A DNA stretch of 64,000 bases from the NCBI RefSeq assembly GCF_013408425.1, contig NZ_JACBYV010000001.1:4464001-4528000 (forward strand). Reading direction: 5' to 3'. Below the pieces are notes generated by a model that was not told where the DNA came from, ran no database searches, and saw only the letters and a list, made by a program, of their open reading frames with translations. The translations under genes and the position numbers were made by a program. Positions within the stretch are counted from its first letter, which is position 1. Each line of letters begins with the position of its first letter. This DNA is from Pseudomonas flavescens. Lineage in GTDB: Bacteria; Pseudomonadota; Gammaproteobacteria; Pseudomonadales; Pseudomonadaceae. Shown here in pieces: positions 1-9,408 of the stretch.

Positions 1-798
1 TGGGCAATAGACGCTGGCCCGCTGCCCCAACTTGACCTCGCGTAGCGTGCTGCCACAAACCTTGCAGAACTGGCCGCCGCGGCCATAGGCGAACAGCTCC
101 TGCTGGAAGTAGCCAGGCTGGCCGTCGCCGCCGACGAAATCGCGCAGGGTAGTGCCGCCGCGCTCGATGGCGTGGGCCAGCACGCGCTTGATCTCGTGGG
201 CGAGGCGCACGTAGCGTGCTCGCGACACCGTACCGGCGGCACGGCGTGGATCGATACCCGCAGCGAACAACGCCTCGGTCGCATAGATATTGCCCACCCC
301 GACCACCACGGCGTTGTCCATGATGAACGGCTTGATCGCCACAGCCTTGCCGCGGGACAGCTGATACAGGCGTTCGCCATCGAACAGATCGGTCAGCGGC
401 TCCGGCCCCAGCCGCGCCAGCAGCTCATGTTCCAGCGGCAACTCACTCCACAGCAGCGCGCCGAAGCGACGCGGGTCGGTGTAACGCAGTGCCAGGCCCG
501 ACTCCAGCTCGATATCGACGTGCTCGTGCTTGGCAGCCGGCAAGCCGACCTCGACCAGGCGCAGGTTGCCGGACATCCCCAGATGGCTGATCAGCGTGCC
601 GACCTCGGCCTTGATCAACAGGTACTTGGCACGACGCTCCACCTTCTCGATACGCTGCCCGGACAGGCGCACATCGAGATCTTCGGGGATCGGCCAGCGC
701 AGGCGCCGCTCACGGACGATCACCCGGCTGACGCGCTGGCCTTCAAGATAGGGCGCGATACCACGACGGGTGGTTTCGACTTCTGGCAATTCGGGCAT
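1..798 (-). CDS. mutM: Formamidopyrimidine-DNA glycosylase, C-terminal end cut by window edge
   Basis: Bifunctional base-excision repair glycosylase/AP lyase that removes 8-oxoguanine and ring-opened purines. The minus-strand reading begins [10 protein letters not shown], the invariant Fpg N-terminus in which Pro2 is the Schiff-base nucleophile and Glu3 is catalytic. Further on it reads [17 protein letters not shown] and SHLGMSGN, also typical Fpg. The left edge of the window falls in the C-terminal zinc finger: the last codons read ASVYCP, so only a few residues are missing from a protein of about 270 aa. The gene lies 80 bp downstream of the HDOD gene on the same strand, the usual pseudomonad arrangement. 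Identity is firm; only the last codons are unseen. Confidence 0.95.
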   Translation of the reverse strand, partial: MPELPEVETTRRGIAPYLEGQRVSRVIVRERRLRWPIPEDLDVRLSGQRIEKVERRAKYLLIKAEVGTLISHLGMSGNLRLVEVGLPAAKHEHVDIELESGLALRYTDPRRFGALLWSELPLEHELLARLGPEPLTDLFDGERLYQLSRGKAVAIKPFIMDNAVVVGVGNIYATEALFAAGIDPRRAAGTVSRARYVRLAHEIKRVLAHAIERGGTTLRDFVGGDGQPGYFQQELFAYGRGGQFCKVCGSTLREVKLGQRASVYCP

Positions 799-878
799 GG
801 CGACTACTTCGGCAAGAGGCAAGGCAGCAACCCTAGGCGCTGCCAGGTCGTGGCGTCAACCGTCGACGAGGGCGCGGG

Positions 879-1745
879 TCAGGCGGCGCCGAGGTCGCGA
901 ATGCTCTCGCGCAGGCTCTCGAAGTCATAGTTGGAGAGCCCGACATAATCGAGGATCAGCGGCTCGATGCTCTGCCACTCGTGATCCTCGCTCTGGTTGC
1001 CCAACACCTGATAACTGCGGCAGATGTGCTCGGCCATCTTGAGGATCGCCAGCAGGTTCTTCAGTTGCGCGTCACGGTCGTTTTCATCGGCGAAGATGGC
1101 CAGGGCATTGTGATGATTGGCGATGGCATCGCACAGATGAAGGGGCAGGTTCCAGGATTTTGCCGTGTAGTAGCCGACCACCGCATGATTGGTGTTGAGC
1201 AGGCGGTTCTCGGTGTCGACGATGCGCCGCTCGGCACTGGCGCTGGCGTAGGACTCCTCGAGCACCGTCATGTAATCGGGAAAGCGCTTGAGCATCAGCG
1301 GGATGCCGCAGTTGTGGAACAGGCCCAGGGTATAGGCCTCGTCCACGGACTCGTAGCCGATGCGTTTGGCCAGGGTTAGACAGGTCATGGCCACATCCTG
1401 GGCGGTGTCCCAGAAGCGGTTGAGGGTGACGATGGTGTCGTCGCTCATCTCGCCACGGATCGACAGCGCGTTGACCATGTTGATCACCGAGCGACTGCCC
1501 AGCAGGTTGACCGCCCGCTGGATCGAGCCGATGCGGTTGGCCAGGCCGAAATACGGCGAATTGACGATCTTCAGCAAGGCACCGGAAAGCCCCGGATCCT
1601 GGCTGATCAGCCGCGCAATGGCCTTGAGGTCCGGGCTGGGCATGTATTGCTCGAACTGCAGGTCAACCATGATCTGCGGTTGCGGCGGCACGCTGATGCC
1701 CTGCAGAAACGTCTGGATCTGCTCGGCGGAGAGTTCTTTTTCCAT
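879..1745 (-). CDS. HDOD domain signalling protein
   Basis: A 288-aa cytoplasmic protein that is almost entirely one HDOD domain (about residues 15-215), a relative of the HD phosphohydrolase fold usually lacking the full catalytic set. The stretches ARLISQDPGLSGALLKIVNS, GSIQRAVNLLG and ANHHN are characteristic. HDOD proteins act in signalling, often with cyclic-di-GMP or chemotaxis partners, but no output domain is fused here, so the specific role is unknown. It starts at an ATG with a purine-rich upstream stretch and is followed by mutM on the same strand. This gene between mutM and rlmI is a conserved Pseudomonas neighbourhood, so it is probably ancestral and not linked to the che operon nearby. 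Confidence 0.85.
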   Translation of the reverse strand: MEKELSAEQIQTFLQGISVPPQPQIMVDLQFEQYMPSPDLKAIARLISQDPGLSGALLKIVNSPYFGLANRIGSIQRAVNLLGSRSVINMVNALSIRGEMSDDTIVTLNRFWDTAQDVAMTCLTLAKRIGYESVDEAYTLGLFHNCGIPLMLKRFPDYMTVLEESYASASAERRIVDTENRLLNTNHAVVGYYTAKSWNLPLHLCDAIANHHNALAIFADENDRDAQLKNLLAILKMAEHICRSYQVLGNQSEDHEWQSIEPLILDYVGLSNYDFESLRESIRDLGAA

Positions 1746-1977
1746 GGGGGATGCGGGGCATGAAAGGTGATGGAGCGCACAGTTTACCCTGTGGCAGATG
1801 ACTTTTACCCGACGGTTACAGAGTAAATTTACCGGTCATCGCCTCACGTCCAATCCAGGCCGCTGAACCAAGCGCCGGACTCACGGACATTGGACCGGCG
1901 GCCGGCTTTTTCGACTGTCACCAAGCGCCCAGCGGGCCGCTCGTTTAGAATGCGCGTTTTTCTCGACGGAGCCCACC

Positions 1978-3174
1978 ATGTCCCTGCCCAGCCTGCGCCT
2001 GAAAGCCAACGCCGACCGACGCCTGCGCGCCGGTCATCTGTGGGTCTACAGCAACGAAATCGATGTTGCCGTCACGCCGCTCAACGCCTTCGAGGCCGGC
2101 GATCAGGCGATCCTCGAAGCCGCCGGAGGCAAGCCGCTGGGCATCGTCGCTCTCAGCCCGAACAACCTGATCTGCGCACGCCTGCTGTCCCGTGACGTCA
2201 AGCACGTGCTGGACAAATCCCTGTTGGTGCATCGCATCAACGTGGCCCTGAGCCTGCGCGAGCGGCTGTTCGACACACCCTGCTATCGCCTGGTGTACGG
2301 CGACTCCGACCTGTTACCGGGCCTGGTAGTCGACCGTTTCTTCGACATTCTGGTGGTGCAACTGGCCTCCGCGACCATGGAACGCCACAAGGATGACGTA
2401 CTGGCGGCACTGATTCAGGTGATCAAGCCCAGCGGCATCCTGCTCAAGAACGACTCCGCCGCCCGCGACGCCGAGGGCCTCGAGCGCTATGTGGACACCG
2501 CATTCGGTGTGGTGCCGCAATGGGTCGCGCTGGAAGAGAACGGCGTCAAGTTCGAAGCACCGGTGATCGAAGGCCAGAAAACCGGCTGGTTCTACGACCA
2601 CCGCATGAACCGTGCCCGCCTGGCGCCTTACGTGCAGGGCAAGCGGGTACTCGACCTGTTCAGCTACATCGGTGGCTGGGGCGTGCAGGCCGCGGCGTTC
2701 GGCGCCAGTGAAGTGTTCTGCGTGGACGCCTCGGCCTTCGCCCTCGACGGTGTCGAGCGTAACGCCACGCTCAACGGCTTCGCCGAGAAGATGACCTGCG
2801 TGGAGGGTGACGTATTCGCTGCGCTGCGCGAACTCAAGTCCGCCGAAGAACGTTTCGACGTGGTCATCGCCGACCCGCCCGCCTTCATCAAGCGCAAGAA
2901 GGACATCAAGAACGGCGAGGCTGCCTACCGTCGCCTCAACGAAACCGCCATGCGCCTGCTCAACAAGGACGGCATTCTGGTCAGCGCCAGTTGCTCGATG
3001 CACCTGGAGGAAGACAACCTGCAGAACATCCTGCTGACCAGTGCACGCCACCTCGATCGCAATATCCAGCTGCTCGAACGTGGCGGCCAGGGCCCCGACC
3101 ATCCGGTGCATCCGGCCATCGGCGAAACCCGCTACATCAAGAGCCTCACCTGCCGGTTGCTGCCCAACAGCTGA
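1978..3174 (+). CDS. rlmI: Class I SAM-dependent 23S rRNA (cytosine) methyltransferase, RlmI type
   Basis: 398 aa, close to the 396 aa of E. coli RlmI, which makes m5C1962 in 23S rRNA. An N-terminal PUA domain (residues 1-75, LRLKANADRRLRAGHLWVYS) is followed by an RlmI-like linker and a Rossmann methyltransferase domain. SAM motif I is DLFSYIGGWGVQAAAFGA near residue 225. Motif IV is VIADPPAF near 297, and the catalytic-cysteine motif SASCSMHL is near 338. The ATG is preceded by GGAG about 8 nt upstream. In P. putida the next gene is ilvD; here an 11-kb chemotaxis operon intervenes. The exact target base is inferred from family membership. Confidence 0.88.
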   Translation: MSLPSLRLKANADRRLRAGHLWVYSNEIDVAVTPLNAFEAGDQAILEAAGGKPLGIVALSPNNLICARLLSRDVKHVLDKSLLVHRINVALSLRERLFDTPCYRLVYGDSDLLPGLVVDRFFDILVVQLASATMERHKDDVLAALIQVIKPSGILLKNDSAARDAEGLERYVDTAFGVVPQWVALEENGVKFEAPVIEGQKTGWFYDHRMNRARLAPYVQGKRVLDLFSYIGGWGVQAAAFGASEVFCVDASAFALDGVERNATLNGFAEKMTCVEGDVFAALRELKSAEERFDVVIADPPAFIKRKKDIKNGEAAYRRLNETAMRLLNKDGILVSASCSMHLEEDNLQNILLTSARHLDRNIQLLERGGQGPDHPVHPAIGETRYIKSLTCRLLPNS

Positions 3175-3820
3175 CGGGCCGTTGCCTGCCAGTCGACGCC
3201 GGTCGCTGGCAGGCACCTGCAAACACGGCAAGAAAACGATTTATCGCCGACATTTGTTGCACATTGCCTATTATCGATGATGGATTGCCGGGCATCGCCG
3301 AACCCTTGGGGTCGAGCGCGGTCTTTGCTGGGCAGGCCTGAAACCCGGGCCTCGCATGATGATGCATCTTCTTCTGTCACCACCAACGGCGTGGACGATA
3401 TGCTAAGTCCTCATCAGCACAGAATTCAGACTCCGATGATCTACCCCTCTTCGCGCAGCGCCAGGCGCCTGATAGTCACCGCACTCGCCCCACCTTCGGC
3501 ATGCAGTGGTCACCGGTGCGCCAGCAACTACCGCTGACGAGTCGGCCCCTGACTGACTGGCAGGCAAAGCAGCGAGCCAGCGCAACCCCGAGCCCTCGGG
3601 GGCGACAGTGATCCCCGCTTCCGGTACGGCCCGACCTCACGCAGCGAGGCGGTCGCACCTCAGCAATACTCACGACGGGTTGATCGCTGGCAAGCGCACC
3701 TCGTTCTTGCGTGTATCGCTCGCTGCATCTTTTGCCAGCACTACCGCTCCACTCGACCACGTCGCATACGCTCCGGTGGCAGAACCCGGTACCCCGTCAT
3801 AAGAAGAGAGAAGAGCCAAC
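3175..3820. other. 646-bp gene-free stretch between rlmI and the chemotaxis operon
   Basis: No convincing coding region was found on either strand; short open frames have no family resemblance and no good ribosome site. A GC-rich inverted repeat (TGCCTGCCAG at 3183-3192 with CTGGCAGGCA at 3206-3215) follows the rlmI stop and may end transcription, but it lacks a T-run. A second hairpin, CCCCGAGCCCTCGGGG, lies near 3587. The promoter of the che operon is presumably in the last 300 bp, but I could not assign a clear sigma-70, sigma-28 or sigma-54 site. This is also the left junction of the block absent between rlmI and ilvD in P. putida. Confidence 0.5.
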
Positions 3821-4546
3821 GTGAACGACGCAACGATGCTCTCCAAACGATGCAGCCAAGGCAGGACACAGCAGAACGAGGACACCGATGCCGCCCGCCG
3901 CCGCAAACGCCAGGCCAAGCTGTATGCCATGGCCAGAGCCCAGGAACGCAAGCGGATCGCCCGCGAACTGCATGACGAGCTGGGTCAGCAGTTGACCGCA
4001 CTGCAGCATGGGCTCGGCGTGCTGCGCATCCACCTGAGCCGGGAACGCCCCGACCTGAGCGAGCAGATTCTTCACCTGATCAACATTTCCCACAGTGCCA
4101 TCGATGCCATACGCGACGTCCAGTTCGGCGGCCCCATCGGACGCTTGCAAGAGGACCTCGAAAACACCCTGCAGACCCTCGCCGAGGAGTTCCGGCAACT
4201 GTCTGGAATCACCTGTCGCTGCAGCCTGCCCTCCACACCGATCGACCTCGCCCCCGACCAGGCTTCGCACCTGTACCGCATCGTGCAGGAATCGCTGACC
4301 AATATCCTGCGCCACGCCAATGCCAGTTGGGCGGCGGTCAGTCTCGAACGGCGCGACAACGATTACGTGCTGGAAATTTCCGACGACGGCTGCGGCTTCA
4401 CCCTCAGCGATACCTTGCCGGACTCCACCGGATTGTCCGGCATGCGCGAACGCGGCAAGCGCCTGGGCGGACCGGTGATCATTTTCAGCCACCCCGGCCA
4501 AGGCACCATCGTGCAGGCGATTTTCCCGGTAAAACCCCGCTCTTAA
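3821..4546 (+). CDS. Short soluble NarL-type sensor histidine kinase
   Basis: A 241-aa kinase without membrane segments or any recognisable sensor domain. The HisKA_3 motif RKRIARELHDELGQQLTALQ carries the phospho-acceptor His51, and an HATPase_c domain follows, with the N-box QESLTNILRHANAS and G-box DDGCGF. It starts at GTG, preceded by the purine-rich AAGAAGAGAGAAGAG; no better ATG is near. The usual LRP segment after the dimerisation helix is replaced by the unusual stretch RDVQFGGPIGRLQED. The partner is almost certainly the response regulator that begins 10 bp downstream. Without a sensor domain it may take its signal from another protein, possibly from the chemotaxis complex encoded next to it; that is inference. 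Confidence 0.85.
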   Translation: MNDATMLSKRCSQGRTQQNEDTDAARRRKRQAKLYAMARAQERKRIARELHDELGQQLTALQHGLGVLRIHLSRERPDLSEQILHLINISHSAIDAIRDVQFGGPIGRLQEDLENTLQTLAEEFRQLSGITCRCSLPSTPIDLAPDQASHLYRIVQESLTNILRHANASWAAVSLERRDNDYVLEISDDGCGFTLSDTLPDSTGLSGMRERGKRLGGPVIIFSHPGQGTIVQAIFPVKPRS

Positions 4547-4556
4547 GGACCCCTCC

Positions 4557-5195
4557 ATGATCAATCTGATGATCGCCGACGACCACATGATCATGCGCGA
4601 AGGGCTGAAACGCCTGTTCGAGCTCTACAACGACATCCACATCGCCGCAGAAGCGGCCGATGGCCCGCAGGCCCTCGAACGACTGCGCGTCACCCCGGTG
4701 GATCTGCTGCTGCTCGACATCAGCATGCCCGGCCTGAGCGGAGAGGCGCTGATCGCCCGGATCAACCACCAGTACCCGACCCTGCCGATTCTGGTGCTGA
4801 GCATGCACAGCGACCCGCACGTCGCCATGCGCGTGCTGCGCTGCGGGGCAGCTGGCTACCTGACCAAGAGCCAGTCACCGGAAGCCCTCATCGATGCGGT
4901 CAGAAAGGTCAGCGGCGGCGCCCGCTACATCGATCCCGACCTGATGGAGCCGATCGCCCTCAGCAGCCTCAAGCCAAGCACCCGCAACGGGCTCGACAGC
5001 CTGACCAATCGCGAGTTCCAGATCATGCGGTTACTCGCCGGCGGGCTGAGCGTGAATCACATCGCCGAACAGCTGATGATCAGCAACAAGACGGTCAGTA
5101 CTCATAAGATCAATCTGATGGAGAAGATGAGCTTCTCCAGCAATGCCGACCTGATCAAGTTCGCCTCCAGCCTCATCGAATCCGAATACAGATAA
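4557..5195 (+). CDS. NarL/FixJ-family response regulator (receiver + LuxR HTH)
   Basis: 212 aa. The receiver domain (residues 1-120) has the acidic pair near residues 8-9 and phospho-acceptor Asp54 in LLLDISMPG. The C-terminal LuxR-type helix-turn-helix (about 145-205) contains LTNREFQIMRLLAGGLSVNHIAEQLMISNKTVS, written here across its two helices. It begins 10 bp after the kinase stop, so the two form a two-component pair. Its targets are unknown; position at the head of the che operon suggests it controls that operon or related functions. Transcription may partly end at the hairpin just downstream. Confidence 0.92.
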   Translation: MINLMIADDHMIMREGLKRLFELYNDIHIAAEAADGPQALERLRVTPVDLLLLDISMPGLSGEALIARINHQYPTLPILVLSMHSDPHVAMRVLRCGAAGYLTKSQSPEALIDAVRKVSGGARYIDPDLMEPIALSSLKPSTRNGLDSLTNREFQIMRLLAGGLSVNHIAEQLMISNKTVSTHKINLMEKMSFSSNADLIKFASSLIESEYR

Positions 5196-5208
5196 GAATA
5201 TCCCTAGT

Positions 5209-5237
5209 CTTTATCGGTATTTATGCACACCGATAAA
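5209..5237. terminator. Possible hairpin between response regulator and first MCP
   Basis: Inverted repeat TTTATCGGT / ACCGATAAA with a short loop, 14 bp after the response regulator stop. It is A+T-rich and lacks a classical U-tract, so it may attenuate or process the transcript, or be an operator. Confidence 0.35.
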
Positions 5238-5378
5238 TCAGCAATACCCGATGCCGCCTGCTTGGATGCTTAATGCATGCTGCGGACGTCCAAAGGAATG
5301 ACTGGTCACCGCGTAGGAAGCCCCCGCCCGATACCCGTTCCGTGGAGACATGAGTCCAGTCCACCGCGGAGCGATGAC

Positions 5379-6536
5379 GTGCAAGATAGAACCTCTCACC
5401 TGATTGCCCCGTCGCTGATTCTGGTTGCCGGCATCGCCGCCGTACTGCTGGTCGGCCAGGGCATACTGGGCACGCTCCCCGTGCTGTGTGGCCTGATCGT
5501 GCTTGGCACCGTGGCGATTGTGGTGCTGCGCAAGCAAACCTCGACGCAGGCCTCGCTGCAATCCATCGACGCGGAGCCGGACGCACCCAGCGCGGCCCAC
5601 GCCGACAATCTCGATCGCCTCTGCGAGCAGACCCTGCCGCTCTGGTCACAGCAGATCGAGACCGCGCGCAGCCACACCGAAGAATCCATCAGCGCCCTCA
5701 GCGAGCGCTTTGCCCTGTTGGCCACGCGCATCCAGAACAGCCTTGGCGGCAGCACGGAGCGTGAGGCGGGCAAACGCCTGGTGGCGCTGTTGTCGACCTG
5801 TGAATACGAGTTGGACATGATCGTCCTGGCCCTGCGCGAAGCACTGGCCAGCAAGGAATCGCTGCTCAAGGAAGTCATGCAGCTTTCCACCTTCACCGAG
5901 CAGTTGCAGGACATGGCGCAGGATGTCGCCAACATCGCCAAACAGACCAACCTGCTGGCCCTCAACGCAGCCATCGAAGCGGCTCGCGCGGGCGAAAGCG
6001 GCCGCGGCTTCGCCGTGGTCGCCGACGAAGTGCGCAAGCTCTCGTCGATGTCGGGGGCCACCGGGCAACGCATCGGCGAGACCGTGGTGATCGTCAACGA
6101 CGCCATCCACAAGACCCTGAGCATTTCCCAGGAATACACCAAGACCGACACCGCCACCCTGAACAAGGCCAGTGAAGTCATTGCCGGGGTGATCAACCGC
6201 TTCAACCAGAACGCCACCGACATCGTCAATCACAACGAAACGATGCGCGCACAGAGCGAAGCCGTCGCCCAGGACATCGCCGAAGTACTGGTGGCGCTGC
6301 AATTCCAGGACCGCACCAGCCAGATGCTCGGCCACATCGCCGGTGACCAGGAAAAACTGCTCGCCTACCTCCACGAACGCAACGCCCAGCGTCGCCAGGG
6401 CCTGAGCCCGGCGCCGCTGGATGTCGAGCGCTGGCTGCGCGAGCTGGCCCAGACCTACACCACACCCGAGCAGCACGACGTGCATCGCGGCGACAGCTCC
6501 GCCAGGCGCAACGATTCTGAAATCACGTTTTTCTGA
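5379..6536 (+). CDS. Short methyl-accepting chemotaxis protein without periplasmic sensor
   Basis: About 385 aa from the GTG at 5379, chosen because GGAG lies 7 nt upstream; the frame is open back to 5277 but those extra codons look non-coding. An N-terminal membrane hairpin ([15 protein letters not shown] and [15 protein letters not shown]) has almost no periplasmic loop. After it comes a signalling domain with the conserved tip region [20 protein letters not shown] and [13 protein letters not shown]. The tail ([19 protein letters not shown]) resembles that of cytoplasm-facing MCP-like proteins found inside che operons. It probably senses cytoplasmic or membrane cues, or acts as a structural array partner of CheA/CheW. 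It is 9 bp from cheY and clearly part of the operon. Confidence 0.82.
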   Translation: MQDRTSHLIAPSLILVAGIAAVLLVGQGILGTLPVLCGLIVLGTVAIVVLRKQTSTQASLQSIDAEPDAPSAAHADNLDRLCEQTLPLWSQQIETARSHTEESISALSERFALLATRIQNSLGGSTEREAGKRLVALLSTCEYELDMIVLALREALASKESLLKEVMQLSTFTEQLQDMAQDVANIAKQTNLLALNAAIEAARAGESGRGFAVVADEVRKLSSMSGATGQRIGETVVIVNDAIHKTLSISQEYTKTDTATLNKASEVIAGVINRFNQNATDIVNHNETMRAQSEAVAQDIAEVLVALQFQDRTSQMLGHIAGDQEKLLAYLHERNAQRRQGLSPAPLDVERWLRELAQTYTTPEQHDVHRGDSSARRNDSEITFF

Positions 6537-6545
6537 GGTTCCCCC

Positions 6546-6914
6546 ATGAGCAAGACCGTACTCATCGTCGACGACTCCACCTCCATCCGTCAGGTCGTCA
6601 GCATTACGCTCCGTGGGGCCGGCTATCAGGTCATCGAGGGCTGTGACGGCAAGGATGCCCTGAGCAAGCTCGATGGCCGCAAGGTGCACCTGATCATCAG
6701 TGACGTGAACATGCCGAACATGGACGGCATCACCTTCGTCAAACAGGTCAAGCAGATGCCCGCCTACAAATTCACCCCGGTGATCATGCTCACCACCGAG
6801 GCGGGCGAAGCGAAGAAGGAGGAAGGACGCGCAGCGGGTGCCAAGGCCTGGGTGGTCAAGCCCTTCCAGCCGGCGCAAATGCTCACTGCCGTGTCCAAGC
6901 TGATCCTGCCATGA
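6546..6914 (+). CDS. cheY: CheY-like single-domain response regulator
   Basis: A 122-aa stand-alone receiver. The acidic pair is in LIVDDS, phospho-acceptor Asp53 is in IISDVNMPNMDG, the switch Thr is in MLTTEAGEA and the conserved Lys is in WVVKPF. It is the likely diffusible output or phosphate sink for CheA downstream. The stop overlaps the start of the STAS gene by 4 bp (ATGA), so the two are translationally coupled. Which target it acts on (flagellar motor, pili or another output) cannot be told from sequence. Confidence 0.92.
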   Translation: MSKTVLIVDDSTSIRQVVSITLRGAGYQVIEGCDGKDALSKLDGRKVHLIISDVNMPNMDGITFVKQVKQMPAYKFTPVIMLTTEAGEAKKEEGRAAGAKAWVVKPFQPAQMLTAVSKLILP

Positions 6915-7231
6915 ACACCGCGTCGGCAGAGAACCTCTACCGCATCCTGCCACTGGAGGGTGGCCTGACCATCTACAGCGCGGCCGAGCACATGGAGCTG
7001 CTGACTCAGGTACTGGCCCCGGGTACCGAAGTGGAACTCGACCTCGGGGCGGTGGATGAACTCGATTGCGCAGGCCTGCAGTTGCTGATTCTGGCCAAGC
7101 AGGAAGCCACGCGGATGAGCTGCGACCTGCGCCTGACCAACCACAGCCCGGCCGTGATCGAAGCCTTCGAGCTGAGCGGGCTCGGCACCTTTTTCGGCGA
7201 CCCCATCCTGATCAAGCCGGCGAGCGAGTAG
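6911..7231 (+). CDS. STAS-domain protein of the che operon
   Basis: A 106-aa protein consisting of one STAS (anti-anti-sigma/SpoIIAA-like) domain. The region AVDELDCAGLQLLILAKQEA matches the loop-helix that in SpoIIAA carries the phosphorylated Ser, but here that position is Cys53 and no Ser or Thr is next to it. ATGA overlap with cheY and a 5-bp gap to cheA show it is made with the chemotaxis proteins. STAS proteins in such operons are thought to be adaptors; with the phospho-site absent, a phosphorylation switch of the SpoIIAA type is unlikely at this residue. Function not established. Confidence 0.82.
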   Translation: MNTASAENLYRILPLEGGLTIYSAAEHMELLTQVLAPGTEVELDLGAVDELDCAGLQLLILAKQEATRMSCDLRLTNHSPAVIEAFELSGLGTFFGDPILIKPASE

Positions 7232-7236
7232 TCACC

Positions 7237-9408
7237 ATGAACATGGACGAAGTGCTGCAGATCTTCATCGCCGAAAGCCAGGAGCTGTTGCAGCAGATGG
7301 AAGAAGCCCTGCTGCAGCTGGAAAACAGCCCGGGCGATGCCGACACCATCAACGCGATCTTTCGTGCCGCCCACACCATCAAGGGTTCGGCAGGGCTGTT
7401 CGGCCTCGACGTGATCGTCGCCTTCACCCATATCGCCGAAAGCGTGCTGGACCGGGTGCGCACTGGCGAGCTGCACTTCGACAAGGAGATGACCGCCCTC
7501 TTCCTGCAGGTGGGCGACCACCTGGCGCGCCTGGTCGCGCTGGTCGACGGCGGCACCGACCTGCAGTGCATGGACCCCGATACCCAGGCGCTGCACGAGC
7601 AACTGGGTGAGCGTCTCACTCATTACCTGGCCCCCGCAGCGGACGCCGGACGCGTGCCGGCCGCCGCCACACGTATCGAACGCGGCCATGGTCCGGGCGT
7701 TGGTGCCGACCACTGGCACCTGTCCCTGCGCTTCGGCCCCGACACCCTGCGCAACGGCATGGACCCGCTGGGTCTGTTCCGCTACCTGAATACCTTCGGC
7801 CGCATCATCAGCATCGTTCCGCTGCTCGATCGCATCCCCGCAGCCGCCGAGATGGACCCGGAAACCTGCTACCTGGGTTTCGAGGTCGCCTTCGCCAGTG
7901 ACGCCGACAAGGCCACCATCGACGGTGCCTTCGAGTTCGTCCGTGAAGACAGCCTGATCCGCATCCTGCCGCCCAACAGCAAGTCGGACGAGTACCTGGA
8001 GCTGATCCGCGCCCTGCCCGAAGAAGACATGCGTCTGGGCGAAATCCTCATGCGTTGCGGCACCCTGACCGCCAGCGAACTGCAGGACGTGCTGCACGCC
8101 CAGGTGCAGGGCCAGGAGCGCGACGAGCCGCGTCCGATCGGCCGGGTGCTGGTGGAAGAGAGCCTGGTGCAACCACCGGTGATCGCCGCCGCGCTGCAGA
8201 AACAGCAGCAGATCAAGGAAAACCGCAGCAACGAGAACAGCCTGATCCGCGTCGATGCCGGCAAGCTGGATCGCCTGATCGACCTGGTGGGTGAACTGAT
8301 CATCGCCGGTGCCGGCGCGCGCATGACCGCGCAGAACTGCGGCCACCCGGAAATGCTCGAAGCCACCGAGCTGCTTTCGCGACTCGTGGAAGAAGTCCGC
8401 GACTCGGCACTGCCGCTGCGCATGGTGCAGATCGGCAGCACCTTCAACCGCTTCCAGCGCGTGGTGCGCGACGTGTCCGGCGAGCTCGGCAAGGACATCG
8501 CCCTGTCCATCAGCGGCGGCGAGACCGAGCTCGACAAGACCGTGGTCGAGCGCATCACCGACCCGCTGACGCACCTGGTACGCAACGCCATGGATCATGG
8601 CATCGAACCGGTCGACACGCGCCTGGCACGGGGCAAGCCCGCCCAGGGCAACGTCTCGCTGAACGCCTACCACGATGCCGGCAGCATCATCCTCGAGGTC
8701 AGCGACGACGGCGGCGGCCTCGACTCACAGCGCATCCTCGCCAAAGCCCGTGAACGCGGCCTGGTCGGCGAGGGCCAGACGCTGACCGAGAAGGAAATCT
8801 TCGCGCTGATCTTCGAGCCCGGCTTCTCCACCGCCGAGCAGGTCAGCAACCTGTCCGGACGCGGCGTCGGCATGGACGTGGTCAAGCGCAACATCGCCGC
8901 CCTGCGCGGCACCATCGAGCTGGACAGCAGCCTCGGCCAGGGCACGCGCATCCGTATCCGCCTGCCCCTGACCCTGGCGATCATCGACGGCTTCCTGGTC
9001 AGCGTCGGCCAGGCCGGCTACGTGATTCCGCTGGAGCTGGTGGAGGAATGCATCGAGCTGCAGGCCGACACCCTGCTGGAACGCGGGCATCTCGAACTGC
9101 GCGGGCAGATGTTGCCCATCGTCCGCCTGCGCGAGCTGTTCGAGGACGACAGCCCGGCGCCACGGCGCGAGAGCGTGGTGGTGGTGCAACAGGCAGGTCT
9201 GCGCGCCGGGCTGGTGGTCGATCAGTTGCTCGGTGAATTCCAGACGGTCATCAAGCCACCGGGCAAGGTGTTCTCCAGCTGCCCGGGCCTCGGCGGCTTC
9301 ACCATTCTCGGTGACGGCGCGGTGGCCTTGATCCTCGACATTCCCAGCCTGCTCACCCAACTCACCAGCACCCCGGAAGCCCCGCGCCGGGCGAGGCTCG
9401 AAGCATGA
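7237..9408 (+). CDS. cheA: Chemotaxis histidine kinase CheA
   Basis: 723 aa from the ATG at 7237, five bases after the STAS stop; the frame is open further upstream but that part overlaps the STAS gene. Domains in order: HPt/P1 (residues 1-105) with phospho-acceptor His46 in AAHTIKGSAG; a P2-like region (about 160-250) beginning WHLSLRFGPDTL; an acidic linker; the dimerisation domain; and the ATPase domain with LVRNAMDHGIE, DDGGG and GRGVGMDVVK. A C-terminal CheW-like regulatory domain ends at about residue 715. It autophosphorylates under MCP control and passes phosphate to CheY, CheB and perhaps the NarL-type regulator. Its stop overlaps the cheW start (ATGA). Confidence 0.95.
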   Translation: MNMDEVLQIFIAESQELLQQMEEALLQLENSPGDADTINAIFRAAHTIKGSAGLFGLDVIVAFTHIAESVLDRVRTGELHFDKEMTALFLQVGDHLARLVALVDGGTDLQCMDPDTQALHEQLGERLTHYLAPAADAGRVPAAATRIERGHGPGVGADHWHLSLRFGPDTLRNGMDPLGLFRYLNTFGRIISIVPLLDRIPAAAEMDPETCYLGFEVAFASDADKATIDGAFEFVREDSLIRILPPNSKSDEYLELIRALPEEDMRLGEILMRCGTLTASELQDVLHAQVQGQERDEPRPIGRVLVEESLVQPPVIAAALQKQQQIKENRSNENSLIRVDAGKLDRLIDLVGELIIAGAGARMTAQNCGHPEMLEATELLSRLVEEVRDSALPLRMVQIGSTFNRFQRVVRDVSGELGKDIALSISGGETELDKTVVERITDPLTHLVRNAMDHGIEPVDTRLARGKPAQGNVSLNAYHDAGSIILEVSDDGGGLDSQRILAKARERGLVGEGQTLTEKEIFALIFEPGFSTAEQVSNLSGRGVGMDVVKRNIAALRGTIELDSSLGQGTRIRIRLPLTLAIIDGFLVSVGQAGYVIPLELVEECIELQADTLLERGHLELRGQMLPIVRLRELFEDDSPAPRRESVVVVQQAGLRAGLVVDQLLGEFQTVIKPPGKVFSSCPGLGGFTILGDGAVALILDIPSLLTQLTSTPEAPRRARLEA

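Noticed and set aside
3277..3820. Short frames between rlmI and the histidine kinase
   Set aside because: No homology, no ribosome sites, frames overlap on both strands.
7006..8673. Long open frame antisense to cheA (555 codons)
   Set aside because: G+C-rich codon bias in the real gene leaves the opposite frame open; the translation has no recognisable domain and cheA is certain.
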